Assembly: GCF_012349115.1 (NCBI RefSeq)
Contig: NZ_PQIG01000080.1
Span: 1 to 64,000, forward strand
DNA from: Rhizobium ruizarguesonis
GTDB lineage: Bacteria; Pseudomonadota; Alphaproteobacteria; Rhizobiales; Rhizobiaceae
Direction of reading: 5' to 3'
Length of the DNA: 64,000 nt
Part shown: positions 1 to 8,709 of the stretch, piece after piece
Position numbering within the stretch: position 1 is the stretch's first letter
How the letters are laid out: each line of letters starts with the position of its first letter
The notes under the pieces: generated by a model
What the model was told of the DNA's origin: nothing
Databases searched by the model: none
What the model saw: only the letters and a program-made list of their open reading frames with translations
Program-made: the position numbers and the translations under genes

Positions 1-24
1 ATTGGCGACCTTGATCTTGTTCAT
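1..24 (-). CDS. icd: Isocitrate dehydrogenase (NADP+), N-terminal fragment only
   Basis: Only the first eight codons lie in the window, read leftward from an ATG at 24 and giving MNKIKVAN. A GAGG ribosome-binding site sits just upstream (about 31-34). This start matches the conserved N-terminus of rhizobial NADP-dependent isocitrate dehydrogenase, the TCA enzyme that makes 2-oxoglutarate. With only eight residues the call is suggestive; the rest of the gene is outside the window. Confidence 0.55.
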
Positions 25-211
25 GTATCTGCCTCGTTCGAGCTTCAATGGGGACCGGCGTCCCGGGTGGGTGATGTGATGAGGAGCGCTATAGCATTGT
101 GATCAGGGAACGCAAAGCTGCAAGGGGCTCGACAATGCGTTTTTGCCGCCATTGCCAAGCGCCGGAAATTAGCTAGTGTCCGCCTCAACTGCCGCCCCCG
201 GACATTCGACC

Positions 212-739
212 ATGAAGACAATCGCCGTTGTTATCGCAAGCCTTATCGCCTTTTCTGGTATCGGTCACGCCGCCGACTTCATTGCTCCGGTGAAGGAGAT
301 CATGGAGGCGACCAAGAGCAACTGGGCCGACAATAACAGCGACTGGACCGACATCTTCGACGCCTCCCGGCTCGGCCGTCTCTACAGCCGCGATTTCGTC
401 GCGAAATACCAGGCGGCGGCGCAATTTCCCGCTGTCGACGACGACGGCATATCGCCCTTCGACTACGACGTCATCGTCAACGGCCAGGATGCATGCCCGC
501 TTGAGGATCTGACGATGGCGGCAGCGCCTACGGTCAATGGGACGACCGAGGTGACCGTGCGCTTCCGGAAATCCGCCTGCACGGATGCGCCCGACGCCAA
601 GGACACTACGACCGTTCGCTTCGAAGTGATCGAGGAGGCAGGCCAGCCCGTAATCGACGATATCGTCACCGAGAATATCGAGACGCAGGCCCGCGATTCC
701 CTGAAGGCGACGATGGCGCTGATTGCCAAGGGCCAATAG
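212..739 (+). CDS. Exported protein of unknown function
   Basis: A 175-residue protein starting at the ATG at 212. Residues 1-21 form a classic Sec signal peptide (MKTIAVVIASLIAFSGIGHA, cleavage after the second Ala-containing motif), so the mature protein is probably periplasmic. An in-frame GTG at 176 would add 12 residues before the signal peptide, which is why the ATG is preferred. The mature part is acidic, with two cysteines that could form a disulfide (in DACPLED and KSACTDA). It loosely resembles DUF3828-type secreted proteins, but I do not recognise the family with certainty. Confidence 0.7.
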   Translation: MKTIAVVIASLIAFSGIGHAADFIAPVKEIMEATKSNWADNNSDWTDIFDASRLGRLYSRDFVAKYQAAAQFPAVDDDGISPFDYDVIVNGQDACPLEDLTMAAAPTVNGTTEVTVRFRKSACTDAPDAKDTTTVRFEVIEEAGQPVIDDIVTENIETQARDSLKATMALIAKGQ

Positions 740-842
740 GCGCGTAACATTCAAGAGCATCGGGATTCGAACTCGGGCGGTTTGATTTCCGCTCTTGCGG
801 CGGTATCTGTTGATCCCTGGGCGGCATGAGGGGCTCTTGCAT

Positions 843-2876
843 TTGTTTTCCGGTTTTCAGTTCCGCGACTGGCTGCTTGCCAACGATCCGGCGCTTTCGC
901 GCCTGCGCATGGCTTCGCGGGTGACGCTGACGATCGTTTTCTCCTTTTTGGTCCTCCTCGCCATCCAGATGTTCATCGTGCCGTTGCCGACGGCGGCTTT
1001 CGGTCTTGGCATCGTGCTGTCGATCGAGGGTGGGGTGGCGGTTCGCGACAAGGGCAATACGCGACAACTGGTGACGCGGCTTTTCGGTTGCGTCGCAAGC
1101 CTCGGCGTCGTCGCCATCGCGGCGGGCCTCGAGGATCGCCGTTTTCTCTCCGATCTCGTCTTCCTGGTGGTGATCGCGCTCGCATCGGCGGGCCGCGTAT
1201 TCGGGCCGCGCGGTTTTGCGATCGGCATGTTCGCCTTCACCTCCTATTTCATGGGGTCTTATTTCCGGCCTTCTCTTGCCGAGCTGCCTGATGTGGCGAT
1301 CGGCCCCGTTGTTTCGGTGCTCTTCGGGCATTTGGTGAGAGCTGTGCTCCTGCCGGACGATTGGCGGCGCGACCTGCTGCGCTCGCTCGAAAGCGTGCGC
1401 GGCCGGATCAACCAGATCCTCTTCAAGCTCGCCGCCCTTGCCGGTGGCGCCGAGATCGGCGAAGCCGACAGGCAGGAGCTGCGTCAGCTGGAAGATCGGC
1501 TGAAGGAAGTGGTGCTGATGGCCGAAACCTTCATTCCAAGGCCGGCCGGCGGGGTTTTCGATGCCACCGCCGATCCCGCCGCAGAGCTGGCGATCCGGCT
1601 CTTCGATGCGCATCTTGCTGCTGAGAGCGCGATCGTGCTGAGCTTCCAGAGCCCGCCGCCCTTCGCACTCGTCCATGCGGTGATCGAGGCGGATGCAGCC
1701 GAACTTGCACCCTATAGCGCCATGGCGGAAGCCATCAGGGACGAGCCGCAAGGCGAAACCGTGCGGGCGCTTCTCTGGCTCGGCGAGGCGCGGCAGCAGC
1801 TAACGCAGGCGATCGGCGAGGGGCAGGCCTCCGGCTTTGCCGGCATCGATGCCGTCAAGGACACTGCGCAGTCTGAAAAGATCGACTTTTCCTTTGCCAA
1901 TCCGCTGCTGCGGTCGGCGCTGCAGATCACGCTCGCCTCGGCGCTTGCCATGGGCTTCGGTCTGCTTCTGTCGCGCGAACGCTGGTTCTGGGCGGTGCTG
2001 GCCGCCTTCCTCGTCTTCACCAATACCAATTCGCGCGGCGACACGGCGATGAAGGCGCTGTCGCGCTCGCTCGGCACGGTGTTCGGGATCGCCATCGGCC
2101 TCCTGCTGGCGACGCTGATTTCGGGGCAGCTGGCGATCGCCATTCCGGTTGCGGCCGTCTGCATTTTCCTCGCCTTCTATTTCCTGCAGGTTTCCTATGC
2201 GACGATGACCTTCTTCATCTCGATCGTGCTCTGCCTGGTATACGGCATGACCGGGGTGCTGACGCTCGACCTGCTGCAGCTGCGCATCGGCGAGACCGTG
2301 ATCGGCGCGGTGGCCGGAACGGCGGTCGCCTTCCTGGTCTTTCCGGCCCGTACGCGGGGTGCGCTCGATGCTGCACTTGCCCGCTGGTTCCAGGCGCTGG
2401 AGGACCTGCTGAACGCGATCGGTGAGGGCAAGAGCGGCTTCGAGCTGATCGCTCTGTCGCAGAAGATCGATGCCTGCTACCGCGACGTGACGGTGGCCGC
2501 CAAGCCGCTCGGCTCGTCCTGGTCGGTGGTGACGCGTCCGGGCCAGATCCGCCAGACGCTGGCGATCTTCCTGTCCTGCACCTACTGGGCGCGCATCCTG
2601 GCGAAGAGTTCCACAGCGCCGGCCGAGGCCGACGAGCTGAAGAGGCTGATCGCGGCGGATCTGGCGCTGATGAAGGATGCGGCCGCGCAAGGCTCGACCT
2701 GTTTCTTCATCGAGCGCAAGGCGTCGCGGACGACAGGACGGCATCTGCCGCTGTCGCGCGAGGGCGCCAGACTGGGGCTCGAAATGATCGGTTCGGCGCT
2801 GGAAAGGCTCTATCCGCAGGCTGATGTCTTGCCGTTTGCACCGGGCGAGGTTATTGCGCGCTCGAAACAGGGATAA
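843..2876 (+). CDS. FUSC-family inner-membrane transporter
   Basis: About 677 residues with two hydrophobic halves (roughly residues 25-160 and 360-510), each followed by a soluble helical part. This is the layout of FUSC/AaeB/YccS-type proteins, which act as aromatic-acid efflux or fusaric-acid-resistance transporters. The second block contains the typical RERWFWAVLAAFLVFTNT-like FUSC stretch. Start choice is uncertain: in-frame TTG codons at 795, 810, 837 and 843 are all possible, and 843 has GAGGGG nine bases upstream. The gene ends four bases before the trmJ ATG, so the two may be co-transcribed. The substrate is unknown. Confidence 0.8.
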   Translation: MFSGFQFRDWLLANDPALSRLRMASRVTLTIVFSFLVLLAIQMFIVPLPTAAFGLGIVLSIEGGVAVRDKGNTRQLVTRLFGCVASLGVVAIAAGLEDRRFLSDLVFLVVIALASAGRVFGPRGFAIGMFAFTSYFMGSYFRPSLAELPDVAIGPVVSVLFGHLVRAVLLPDDWRRDLLRSLESVRGRINQILFKLAALAGGAEIGEADRQELRQLEDRLKEVVLMAETFIPRPAGGVFDATADPAAELAIRLFDAHLAAESAIVLSFQSPPPFALVHAVIEADAAELAPYSAMAEAIRDEPQGETVRALLWLGEARQQLTQAIGEGQASGFAGIDAVKDTAQSEKIDFSFANPLLRSALQITLASALAMGFGLLLSRERWFWAVLAAFLVFTNTNSRGDTAMKALSRSLGTVFGIAIGLLLATLISGQLAIAIPVAAVCIFLAFYFLQVSYATMTFFISIVLCLVYGMTGVLTLDLLQLRIGETVIGAVAGTAVAFLVFPARTRGALDAALARWFQALEDLLNAIGEGKSGFELIALSQKIDACYRDVTVAAKPLGSSWSVVTRPGQIRQTLAIFLSCTYWARILAKSSTAPAEADELKRLIAADLALMKDAAAQGSTCFFIERKASRTTGRHLPLSREGARLGLEMIGSALERLYPQADVLPFAPGEVIARSKQG

Positions 2877-2880
2877 GGTC

Positions 2881-3711
2881 ATGGCAGGCACGAACAGCGA
2901 GCGTCAACTTCTGGCCGAAGGGCCGGCCATCATTCTGGTCGAGCCGCAGATGGGTGAGAATATCGGCATGGTGGCGCGTGCCATGGCGAATTTCGGCCTT
3001 GCTGAACTGCGCCTCGTCAATCCGCGCGATGGCTGGCCGAACGAGAAAGCCCTGGCGACCGCCTCCAAGGCCGATCACGTGATCGAGGCGACCAAGGTCT
3101 ACGATACGCTGGAGCAGGCGGTCGCTGACCTCAACTTCGTCTATGCGACGACGGCGCGCGAGCGCGACGGTTATAAGCCGGTTCGTTCGCCCGTCATTGC
3201 CGCCGAAACGCTTCGGGCGAGGTTTCGCGCCGGCGAGGGCACCGGCATCCTCTTCGGGCGCGAGCGCTGGGGGCTGACCAACGAGGAGGTGGCGCTTGCC
3301 GACGAGATCGTCACCTTTCCCGTCAATCCGGCCTTTGCTTCGCTGAACATCGCCCAGGCCGTGCTGCTGATGTCCTATGAATGGATGAAGTCCGGCATGG
3401 AGGATCTCGGCGCCGTGCCCTTCCAGGCGATGGGGCAGACGCCCTCGACCAAGGAACAGCTGTTCGGCCTGTTCGACCAGCTGGAGGAGGCGCTCGATGC
3501 GCGCGGTTATTTCCACCCTGCCGGGAAAAAACCAAAAATGGTCGACAATCTCCGTGCCGTTCTATCTCGCCGGGCCTTCACGGAGCAGGAAATCAGCGTG
3601 CTGCGCGGCGTCATCTCCTCCCTCGACCGCTTCTCGCGCAAGAGCCCGCGCGGCGGCCGGTTCCCGACAGCGGCCAAGGAAACACCGCCCGATGACAGCG
3701 CCGACGCATGA
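2881..3711 (+). CDS. trmJ: tRNA (cytidine/uridine-2'-O-)-methyltransferase TrmJ
   Basis: A 276-residue SpoU-family (SPOUT) methyltransferase that 2'-O-methylates position 32 in the tRNA anticodon loop using SAM. The three SpoU motifs are visible: PQMGENIGMVARAMANFG near residue 22, LFGRERWGLTNEE near 124 with the catalytic motif-2 Arg/Glu pair, and SLNIAQAVLLMSYEW near 150. The ATG at 2881 follows an AAGGTC/GGGAT context four bases after the previous stop; the upstream in-frame extension from 2824 lacks family similarity. The 3' end overlaps murI by 20 bases in another frame. Confidence 0.93.
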   Translation: MAGTNSERQLLAEGPAIILVEPQMGENIGMVARAMANFGLAELRLVNPRDGWPNEKALATASKADHVIEATKVYDTLEQAVADLNFVYATTARERDGYKPVRSPVIAAETLRARFRAGEGTGILFGRERWGLTNEEVALADEIVTFPVNPAFASLNIAQAVLLMSYEWMKSGMEDLGAVPFQAMGQTPSTKEQLFGLFDQLEEALDARGYFHPAGKKPKMVDNLRAVLSRRAFTEQEISVLRGVISSLDRFSRKSPRGGRFPTAAKETPPDDSADA

Positions 3712-4495
3712 GCTGAAACCCGTCCTCGTCTTCGATTCCGGCATTGGCGGGCTGACCGTCTTGCGCGAGGCGCGCGTGCTAATGCCGGAACGCGGCTTCA
3801 TCTATGTGGCCGACGATGCCGGCTTTCCCTATGGCGGCTGGGAGGAACAGGCGCTGAAGGAGCGGGTGATCGGCCTCTTCGGCCGGCTGCTCGAAGAGCA
3901 CGACCCGGAAGTCTGCGTCATCGCCTGCAACACGGCCTTCACGCTCGTCGGTGCGGATCTGCGCGCCGCCTTTCCGCAGATGACCTTCGTCGGCACGGTG
4001 CCGGCCATCAAGCCTGCCGCCGAGCGTACGCGCTCCGGCCTCGTTTCGGTGCTTGCCACCCCCGGTACGGTCAAGCGCGCCTATACGCGCGATCTCATCC
4101 AGTCCTTTGCGCAGCAATGTCATGTGCGGCTCGTCGGCTCGGAAAACCTGGCGCGCATGGCGGAGGCCTATATCCGGGGTGACGTGGTTTCCGATGAGGC
4201 GGTGCTGACCGAGATCGACCAATGTTTCGTCGAGAAGGACGGACAAAAGACCGATATCGTCGTGCTTGCCTGTACACATTATCCCTTCATGGCCAATCTA
4301 TTTCGCAGACTGGCGCCTTGGCCGGTGGACTGGCTGGATCCGGCAGAAGCCATTGCCCGGCGGGCGCGCACACTCGTTCCGCAGATCGCCGATGCCGTTC
4401 ACCCCGATAATTTCGACTTTGCCGTCTTTACATCCGGCAATCCCGATTTTGCGACGCGCCGACTGATGCAGGGTTTCGGTCTCAGCACGCGATAA
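3692..4495 (+). CDS. murI: Glutamate racemase MurI
   Basis: A 267-residue PLP-independent racemase that makes D-glutamate for peptidoglycan. The family motifs are FDSGIGGLTV near residue 11, the first catalytic cysteine in ACNTAF near 70, and the second in ACTHYPFM near 191. The ATG at 3692 has AAGGA about 13 bases upstream and lies inside the end of trmJ, suggesting translational coupling. Oddly, the last ~105 codons recur in diverged form at 5768-6094 downstream of an MFS gene. The intact gene may therefore carry a replaced or duplicated 3' end. Confidence 0.92.
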   Translation: MTAPTHELKPVLVFDSGIGGLTVLREARVLMPERGFIYVADDAGFPYGGWEEQALKERVIGLFGRLLEEHDPEVCVIACNTAFTLVGADLRAAFPQMTFVGTVPAIKPAAERTRSGLVSVLATPGTVKRAYTRDLIQSFAQQCHVRLVGSENLARMAEAYIRGDVVSDEAVLTEIDQCFVEKDGQKTDIVVLACTHYPFMANLFRRLAPWPVDWLDPAEAIARRARTLVPQIADAVHPDNFDFAVFTSGNPDFATRRLMQGFGLSTR

Positions 4496-4591
4496 GGCAC
4501 TGCGCGCTTTATTTCACGGATGTCATCGCGCAACATCTCTGTGGGGAATCGCGGGCGGGTGTTTGCCGCTCAAGACATAAAGGGATGCGCC

Positions 4592-5767
4592 GTGCCGCTG
4601 CAAAGACTTGTCATGCTGATCTTCTTTCTGCAGCCGATAGCCTTTGGCGCCTGGTTGCCGCGCATTCCTGATATCCAGGCGAAGCTTGAACTCGGCACCG
4701 CCGATCTCGCCGTCGCACTTCTGGGATTGCCGATCGGCACGCTGATCACCCTGCCGTTTGCCGGCCGCCTCGTCTCGCGCATCGGCGGGCGCATGGCGAT
4801 CATCTATGGTTTCATCTTCTTTCTTGCCGTGGTTTCGCTTCCAGCCTTCGCGCCCAGCGCCATGCTTCTATTCTTCGCCTTGATTGTCGTTGGGGTCGCG
4901 CTTTCGACGGTGGAACTCGGCATGAATGTCGAGGCCGATGTGACGGAGAAGGCGACGGGGCTGATCATCATGAGCCGCTGCCACGGCTTCTGGAGCTTCG
5001 GCATCATGGCCGGCAGCCTGATCGGCGTTGGTGCCATAGCCATCGGGCTTTCGCCGCACTGGTCGATCCTGATCACGGCGATCGTCATCCTGCCGGCTGC
5101 GCTGATTGCCAGCCTGCGCCTGCCGAAATTGCCGGAAAGTCACCATGCGGAGAATTCGCAGGCAATGACCGGCTTCAAGCTGCCCAGTCTTGCTCTGCTC
5201 GGGATCTGCGCCTTCGTCTTCGGCGTGACGATGACCGAAGGTGCGATCGCCGATTGGTCGGCGGTCTATCTCCGCGATGTCATGAATGCAGAAGGCGCGC
5301 AAACCGGCCTCGGTTATTCAGTTTTCGCTTTCATGGTTGCGGCGGGGCGCTTCAGCGGTGATTACATGAAAGGCCGTTTCGGCGCGGTTGCCATTGCCCG
5401 TGGCTGCGGCATCGCCTCGCTTGCCGGCATGCTCGTCGTTCTCCTTGCACCGGCGACGCCGCTTGCGCTACTCGGCTTTGCCGCAGTCGGTGTCGGCGTC
5501 TCGGTCGGGTTTCCGCTTGCGGTGACGGCCGTCGCTTCGCTGCCTGACCGCCCGCCCGCTTCAAGCGTTGCGACGCTCTCCTTCGCAGCCCTGACCGGTT
5601 TTCTCATCGGGCCGCCGATCATCGGCTTTCTCGGCGAACTCTTGGGCTTGCGCGCGGGGCTTGCGGTCTTGCTGGTACCGCTTTTCGTCAGTCTGCTCTG
5701 CACACGTTTGCTGATTCCGACGCAGAAGGACATGGCGGGCGACCTCGTCGAGCGCGAGGCAGTGTGA
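4592..5767 (+). CDS. MFS transporter
   Basis: About 391 residues, with hydrophobic segments through the whole length as expected for a 12-helix major facilitator. The loop 2-3 signature (GRLVSRIGGRMAIIYGF) is visible near residue 60. The preferred start is GTG at 4592, eight bases after AAGGG; an ATG at 4520 would add 24 residues lacking a membrane character. The substrate is unknown; it resembles the YbjJ/fucose-permease-like branch. The gene lies between intact murI and a displaced copy of the murI 3' end, so it may have been inserted there. Confidence 0.83.
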   Translation: MPLQRLVMLIFFLQPIAFGAWLPRIPDIQAKLELGTADLAVALLGLPIGTLITLPFAGRLVSRIGGRMAIIYGFIFFLAVVSLPAFAPSAMLLFFALIVVGVALSTVELGMNVEADVTEKATGLIIMSRCHGFWSFGIMAGSLIGVGAIAIGLSPHWSILITAIVILPAALIASLRLPKLPESHHAENSQAMTGFKLPSLALLGICAFVFGVTMTEGAIADWSAVYLRDVMNAEGAQTGLGYSVFAFMVAAGRFSGDYMKGRFGAVAIARGCGIASLAGMLVVLLAPATPLALLGFAAVGVGVSVGFPLAVTAVASLPDRPPASSVATLSFAALTGFLIGPPIIGFLGELLGLRAGLAVLLVPLFVSLLCTRLLIPTQKDMAGDLVEREAV

Positions 5768-6094
5768 AGCCTTATCCGCGGCGAGACCGTCTCCGATGAG
5801 GCCGTGCTTGCCGAAATCGATCAATGCTTCGTCGAGAAGCGCGGACGAAAGGCCGATATCGTCGTACTGGCCTGCACGCATTACCCCTTCATGGCGAACC
5901 TATTCCGGCGACTTGCGCCCTGGCCGGTCGATTGGCTGGATCCAGCCGAGGCGATCGCGCGCCGTGCCCGCGCGTTGGTGCCGCAGGTGGCCAATGCCGT
6001 GCATCCCGACAAGTTCGACTTCGCGGTGTTCACCTCGGGCAATCCGGATTTTGCGACGCGGCGGCTGATGCAGGGGTTCGGGTTGAGGGCGTGA
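5768..6094 (+). pseudogene. murI': Duplicated 3' fragment of murI
   Basis: The region directly after the MFS stop aligns with the last third of murI, with homology starting near 4165 in the intact gene. From LAEIDQCFVEK to GFGL, 85 of 93 residues match the intact protein by my count. The second catalytic motif ACTHYPFM is kept, but the N-terminal domain with the first cysteine is absent, and the junction shows a one-base slip (TTATCC against TATATCC). An internal ATG at 5804 could start a 96-residue peptide, but no racemase activity is expected. Best read as a displaced or duplicated murI tail. Confidence 0.88.
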
Positions 6095-6251
6095 CGATCG
6101 TTTCAACGGCCGGAATTGTCTTAGGGGAATTGTCCTGTGGGTTGGTGAAATCCGGTCCTGAAAGACGATGCATTCTTTGATAGACGGGGCGCTGCCGTTT
6201 CGGAAGAATGGCGTTTCGTTCATGTGAGTCTTTTCGCCGCGAGGATCAGCA

Positions 6252-7766
6252 TTGCAGGTTGGTATCGATATGGGATTGGCGTCCGGCAGCCCGGCGACGC
6301 TCGATATCGAGGAGCTGCTGGCGACCCGTCTGCTCGTGCAGGGCAATTCCGGATCGGGCAAGTCGCATCTGCTGCGCCGCCTGCTCGAACAGTCGGCGCA
6401 ATGGGTGCAACAGGTCATCATCGATCCCGAGGGTGATTTCGTCACGCTTAGCGACAGGTTCGGCCATGTCGTGGTCGACGGCGAGCGGACCGAGGCTGAG
6501 CTTGCCGGCATCGCCAACCGCATTCGTCAGCATCGCGTTTCCTGCGTGCTGACGCTCGAAGGCCTCGATCTCGAAGACCAGATGCGCGCTGCCGCCGCCT
6601 TCCTCAACGGCATGTTCGATGCCGATCGCGAATACTGGTATCCGGTTCTCGTCGTGGTCGACGAGGCGCAGATGTTTGCGCCGTCGGTCGGCGGCGACGT
6701 CTCGGAAGATGCGCGCAAGATGTCGCTCGGCGCAATGACCAACCTGATGTGCCGCGGGCGCAAACGCGGCCTTGCCGGCGTGATCGCGACGCAGCGGCTT
6801 GCCAAGCTCGCCAAGAACGTCGCCGCCGAGGCCTCGAACTTCCTGATGGGCCGCACCTTTCTCGATATCGACATGGCGCGTGCTGCCGACCTGCTCGGCA
6901 TGGACCGGCGCCAGGCCGAGATGTTCCGCGACCTGAAGCGCGGCAATTTCGTCGCTCTCGGACCGGCGCTATCGCGCCGGCCGCTGCCGATCCAGATCGG
7001 CGCGGTGGAGACCTCGGCGCGCTCTTCCAGCCCGAAGCTGATGCCGCTGCCGGATGCGCCTCAGGATGTCGAGGATCTGATCTTCACGCCCGATCCGGAG
7101 GAATTCCAGCGCCCGCTGGTGCGCCGCGCCCCGCCGGCGCCGCGGCCGACGACCGATATTCTGGCCGAACTCTCGCGCTCGACGCCGGCGGCATCGGCAG
7201 CACCTGCCGAGGCGAGGGCGAGCCAGGTGGAAGTCTCCGCCGAGGAGCGGGAGGAGCGCCTTGCCGGCGTACTTGCCGAAATCCTCGACGATCCCACCTC
7301 CGCCTTCCGTACCGATTCGGTGCTCTACCAGGATTTTCTGGTAAGGCTCCGCATGCGCCGCGTGCCGGGACCGCCGATCGCGCTGCCGGATTTCCGCCGG
7401 CGCGTGGCGATCTCGCGTTCCGGCGTCGATGCGGCAACCGCCGCGACCGATGCCTGGGCGACGGCGCTGTCGCTGTCATCAGGTGTCACCGACGACCTGC
7501 AGGGCGTCTTCCTGATGCTCGCCAAGGCTGCCGTCTGCGGCGAGCCGTGCCCGTCGGACGCCCGCATCGCCCGCGCCTACGGCACCCATTCCGCCCGCCG
7601 CGCACGGCGTCTGCTCGGCTATTTCGAGGAGCAGGGCATCGTCGTCGTGCACGCCGATTTTTCCGGCAAGCGGATCGTCGCTTTCCCGGACATAGACTGC
7701 CAGACGGTGCCGGGCGACGCCAACGCACCTGATGCTGGCGGGGACCAAGCGCTGGCGGCGGAATAG
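6252..7766 (+). CDS. HerA-like (DUF87) ATPase
   Basis: A 504-residue P-loop ATPase of the HerA/FtsK superfamily. Walker A is GNSGSGKS at residues 31-38, Walker B is VLVVVDEAQMF near 135, and a sensor/arginine-finger region (CRGRKRGLAGVIATQRLAKL) follows near 165. The C-terminal ~170 residues are less conserved, with a proline-rich linker and a probable helical domain. HerA proteins are hexameric DNA translocases usually paired with NurA nuclease, but no NurA neighbour is present. The TTG start at 6252 follows GAGGA closely. The role in this organism is not evident; it stands alone upstream of rpsD. Confidence 0.85.
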   Translation: MQVGIDMGLASGSPATLDIEELLATRLLVQGNSGSGKSHLLRRLLEQSAQWVQQVIIDPEGDFVTLSDRFGHVVVDGERTEAELAGIANRIRQHRVSCVLTLEGLDLEDQMRAAAAFLNGMFDADREYWYPVLVVVDEAQMFAPSVGGDVSEDARKMSLGAMTNLMCRGRKRGLAGVIATQRLAKLAKNVAAEASNFLMGRTFLDIDMARAADLLGMDRRQAEMFRDLKRGNFVALGPALSRRPLPIQIGAVETSARSSSPKLMPLPDAPQDVEDLIFTPDPEEFQRPLVRRAPPAPRPTTDILAELSRSTPAASAAPAEARASQVEVSAEEREERLAGVLAEILDDPTSAFRTDSVLYQDFLVRLRMRRVPGPPIALPDFRRRVAISRSGVDAATAATDAWATALSLSSGVTDDLQGVFLMLAKAAVCGEPCPSDARIARAYGTHSARRARRLLGYFEEQGIVVVHADFSGKRIVAFPDIDCQTVPGDANAPDAGGDQALAAE

Positions 7767-7790
7767 TGGCGCTTTCGGGGTTTGCCGCTG

Positions 7791-7819
7791 TTGACATTTT
7801 CATGACGGCCCTCTAAAGA
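7791..7819 (+). promoter_or_regulatory. Predicted sigma-70-type promoter of rpsD
   Basis: TTGACA at 7791-7796, a 17-base spacer, and TAAAGA at 7814-7819. Transcription would start near 7826, giving a leader of about 165 bases before the rpsD ATG. Confidence 0.7.
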
Positions 7820-7829
7820 CCGCCGCAAG

Positions 7830-7966
7830 CACCGGGCAGCAATGTCCGGTGTTTCATTTGACATGTCCCGTGGATCGTTCCTGTTCGCTAACCGGAACAT
7901 CCTGTCAGATCTCGGCAGAGATCAGAGGAGGGCGTGTTTCCTTCGTGCGGTTTGGCAACAAACCGT
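7830..7966 (+). promoter_or_regulatory. Structured 5' leader of rpsD, possible S4 autoregulatory site
   Basis: Within the predicted leader I see four inverted repeats: CACCGG/CCGGTG at 7830-7851; GTTCC/GGAAC near 7877-7898; GATCTC-GGCA-GAGATC at 7908-7923; and CGGTTT-GGCAAC-AAACCG at 7948-7965. S4 is known to bind its own mRNA in other bacteria to repress translation. Whether this leader does so is inference. Confidence 0.45.
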
Positions 7967-7990
7967 CATAAACCTTTGAAAGGAAATACG

Positions 7991-8608
7991 ATGAGCAAGC
8001 GCGAATCGTCCAAGTACAAAATTGACCGCCGTATGGGCGAGAACATCTGGGGCCGTCCGAAGTCCCCGGTGAACCGCCGCGAATACGGCCCGGGCCAGCA
8101 CGGCCAGCGCCGCAAGGGCAAGCTTTCGGACTTCGGTGTGCAGCTGCGCGCCAAGCAGAAGCTCAAGGGCTACTACGGTGACCTGCGCGAAAAGCAGTTC
8201 CGCGCGATCTTCGCCGAAGCCGACCGCCGCAAGGGCGACACCTCTGAAAATCTGATCGGCCTCTTGGAATCGCGCCTCGACGCGATCGTCTATCGCGCCA
8301 AGTTCGTTCCGACGGTCTTTGCTGCCCGTCAGTTCGTCAACCATGGCCACGTCACCGTCAACGGTGTGCGCGTCAACATCGGTTCTTACCGTTGCAAGGC
8401 TGGCGACGTCATCGAAGTTCGCGAAAAGTCGAAGCAGCTGGTGATCGTTCTGGAAGCAGTCAGCCTCGCAGAGCGCGACGTTCCCGACTACATCGAAGTC
8501 GATCACCACAAGATGGTCGCAACCTTCGGCCGCGTTCCGACTCTCAGCGACGTTCCGTTCCCGGTCGTCATGGAACCGCACCTGGTCGTCGAATTCTACT
8601 CGCGTTAA
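7991..8608 (+). CDS. rpsD: 30S ribosomal protein S4
   Basis: A 205-residue primary 16S rRNA-binding protein that nucleates 30S assembly. The N-terminal block MSKRESSKYKIDRRMGENIW and the S4 RNA-binding domain near residues 94-155 (LESRLDAIVYRAKFVPT and VNHGHVTVNG) are typical. The ATG at 7991 has GAAAGGAAATAC just upstream. The gene is monocistronic here, with its own promoter, a long leader and an intrinsic terminator, as is common for alphaproteobacterial rpsD. Confidence 0.98.
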   Translation: MSKRESSKYKIDRRMGENIWGRPKSPVNRREYGPGQHGQRRKGKLSDFGVQLRAKQKLKGYYGDLREKQFRAIFAEADRRKGDTSENLIGLLESRLDAIVYRAKFVPTVFAARQFVNHGHVTVNGVRVNIGSYRCKAGDVIEVREKSKQLVIVLEAVSLAERDVPDYIEVDHHKMVATFGRVPTLSDVPFPVVMEPHLVVEFYSR

Positions 8609-8664
8609 TGCATTCGTCTCGCAGTCGAACCGATTGCGAGACAACAGCATGCGCCGGTATACGG

Positions 8665-8691
8665 AAAGCCGCTCTTTCGAGCGGCTTTTTT
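8665..8691 (+). terminator. Rho-independent terminator of rpsD
   Basis: GCCGCTC-TTTC-GAGCGGC at 8668-8685 followed by six T residues (8686-8691), located 57 bases after the rpsD stop and just before the glsA ribosome-binding site. Confidence 0.9.
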
Positions 8692-8709
8692 GCGATCTGG
8701 AGAGAAGCA

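Noticed and set aside
755..780. tRNA T-loop-like sequence (GGGATTCGAACTC)
   Set aside because: A T-loop-like string is present but no cloverleaf partner arms or acceptor stem can be drawn around it.
5804..6094. A functional second racemase
   Set aside because: Only the C-terminal third is present and the first catalytic cysteine is missing, so activity is not expected.
6252..7766. Conjugation ATPase or defence ATPase
   Set aside because: HerA-like motifs are clear, but there is no NurA, Sir2, or conjugation gene beside it, so no specific system is claimed.
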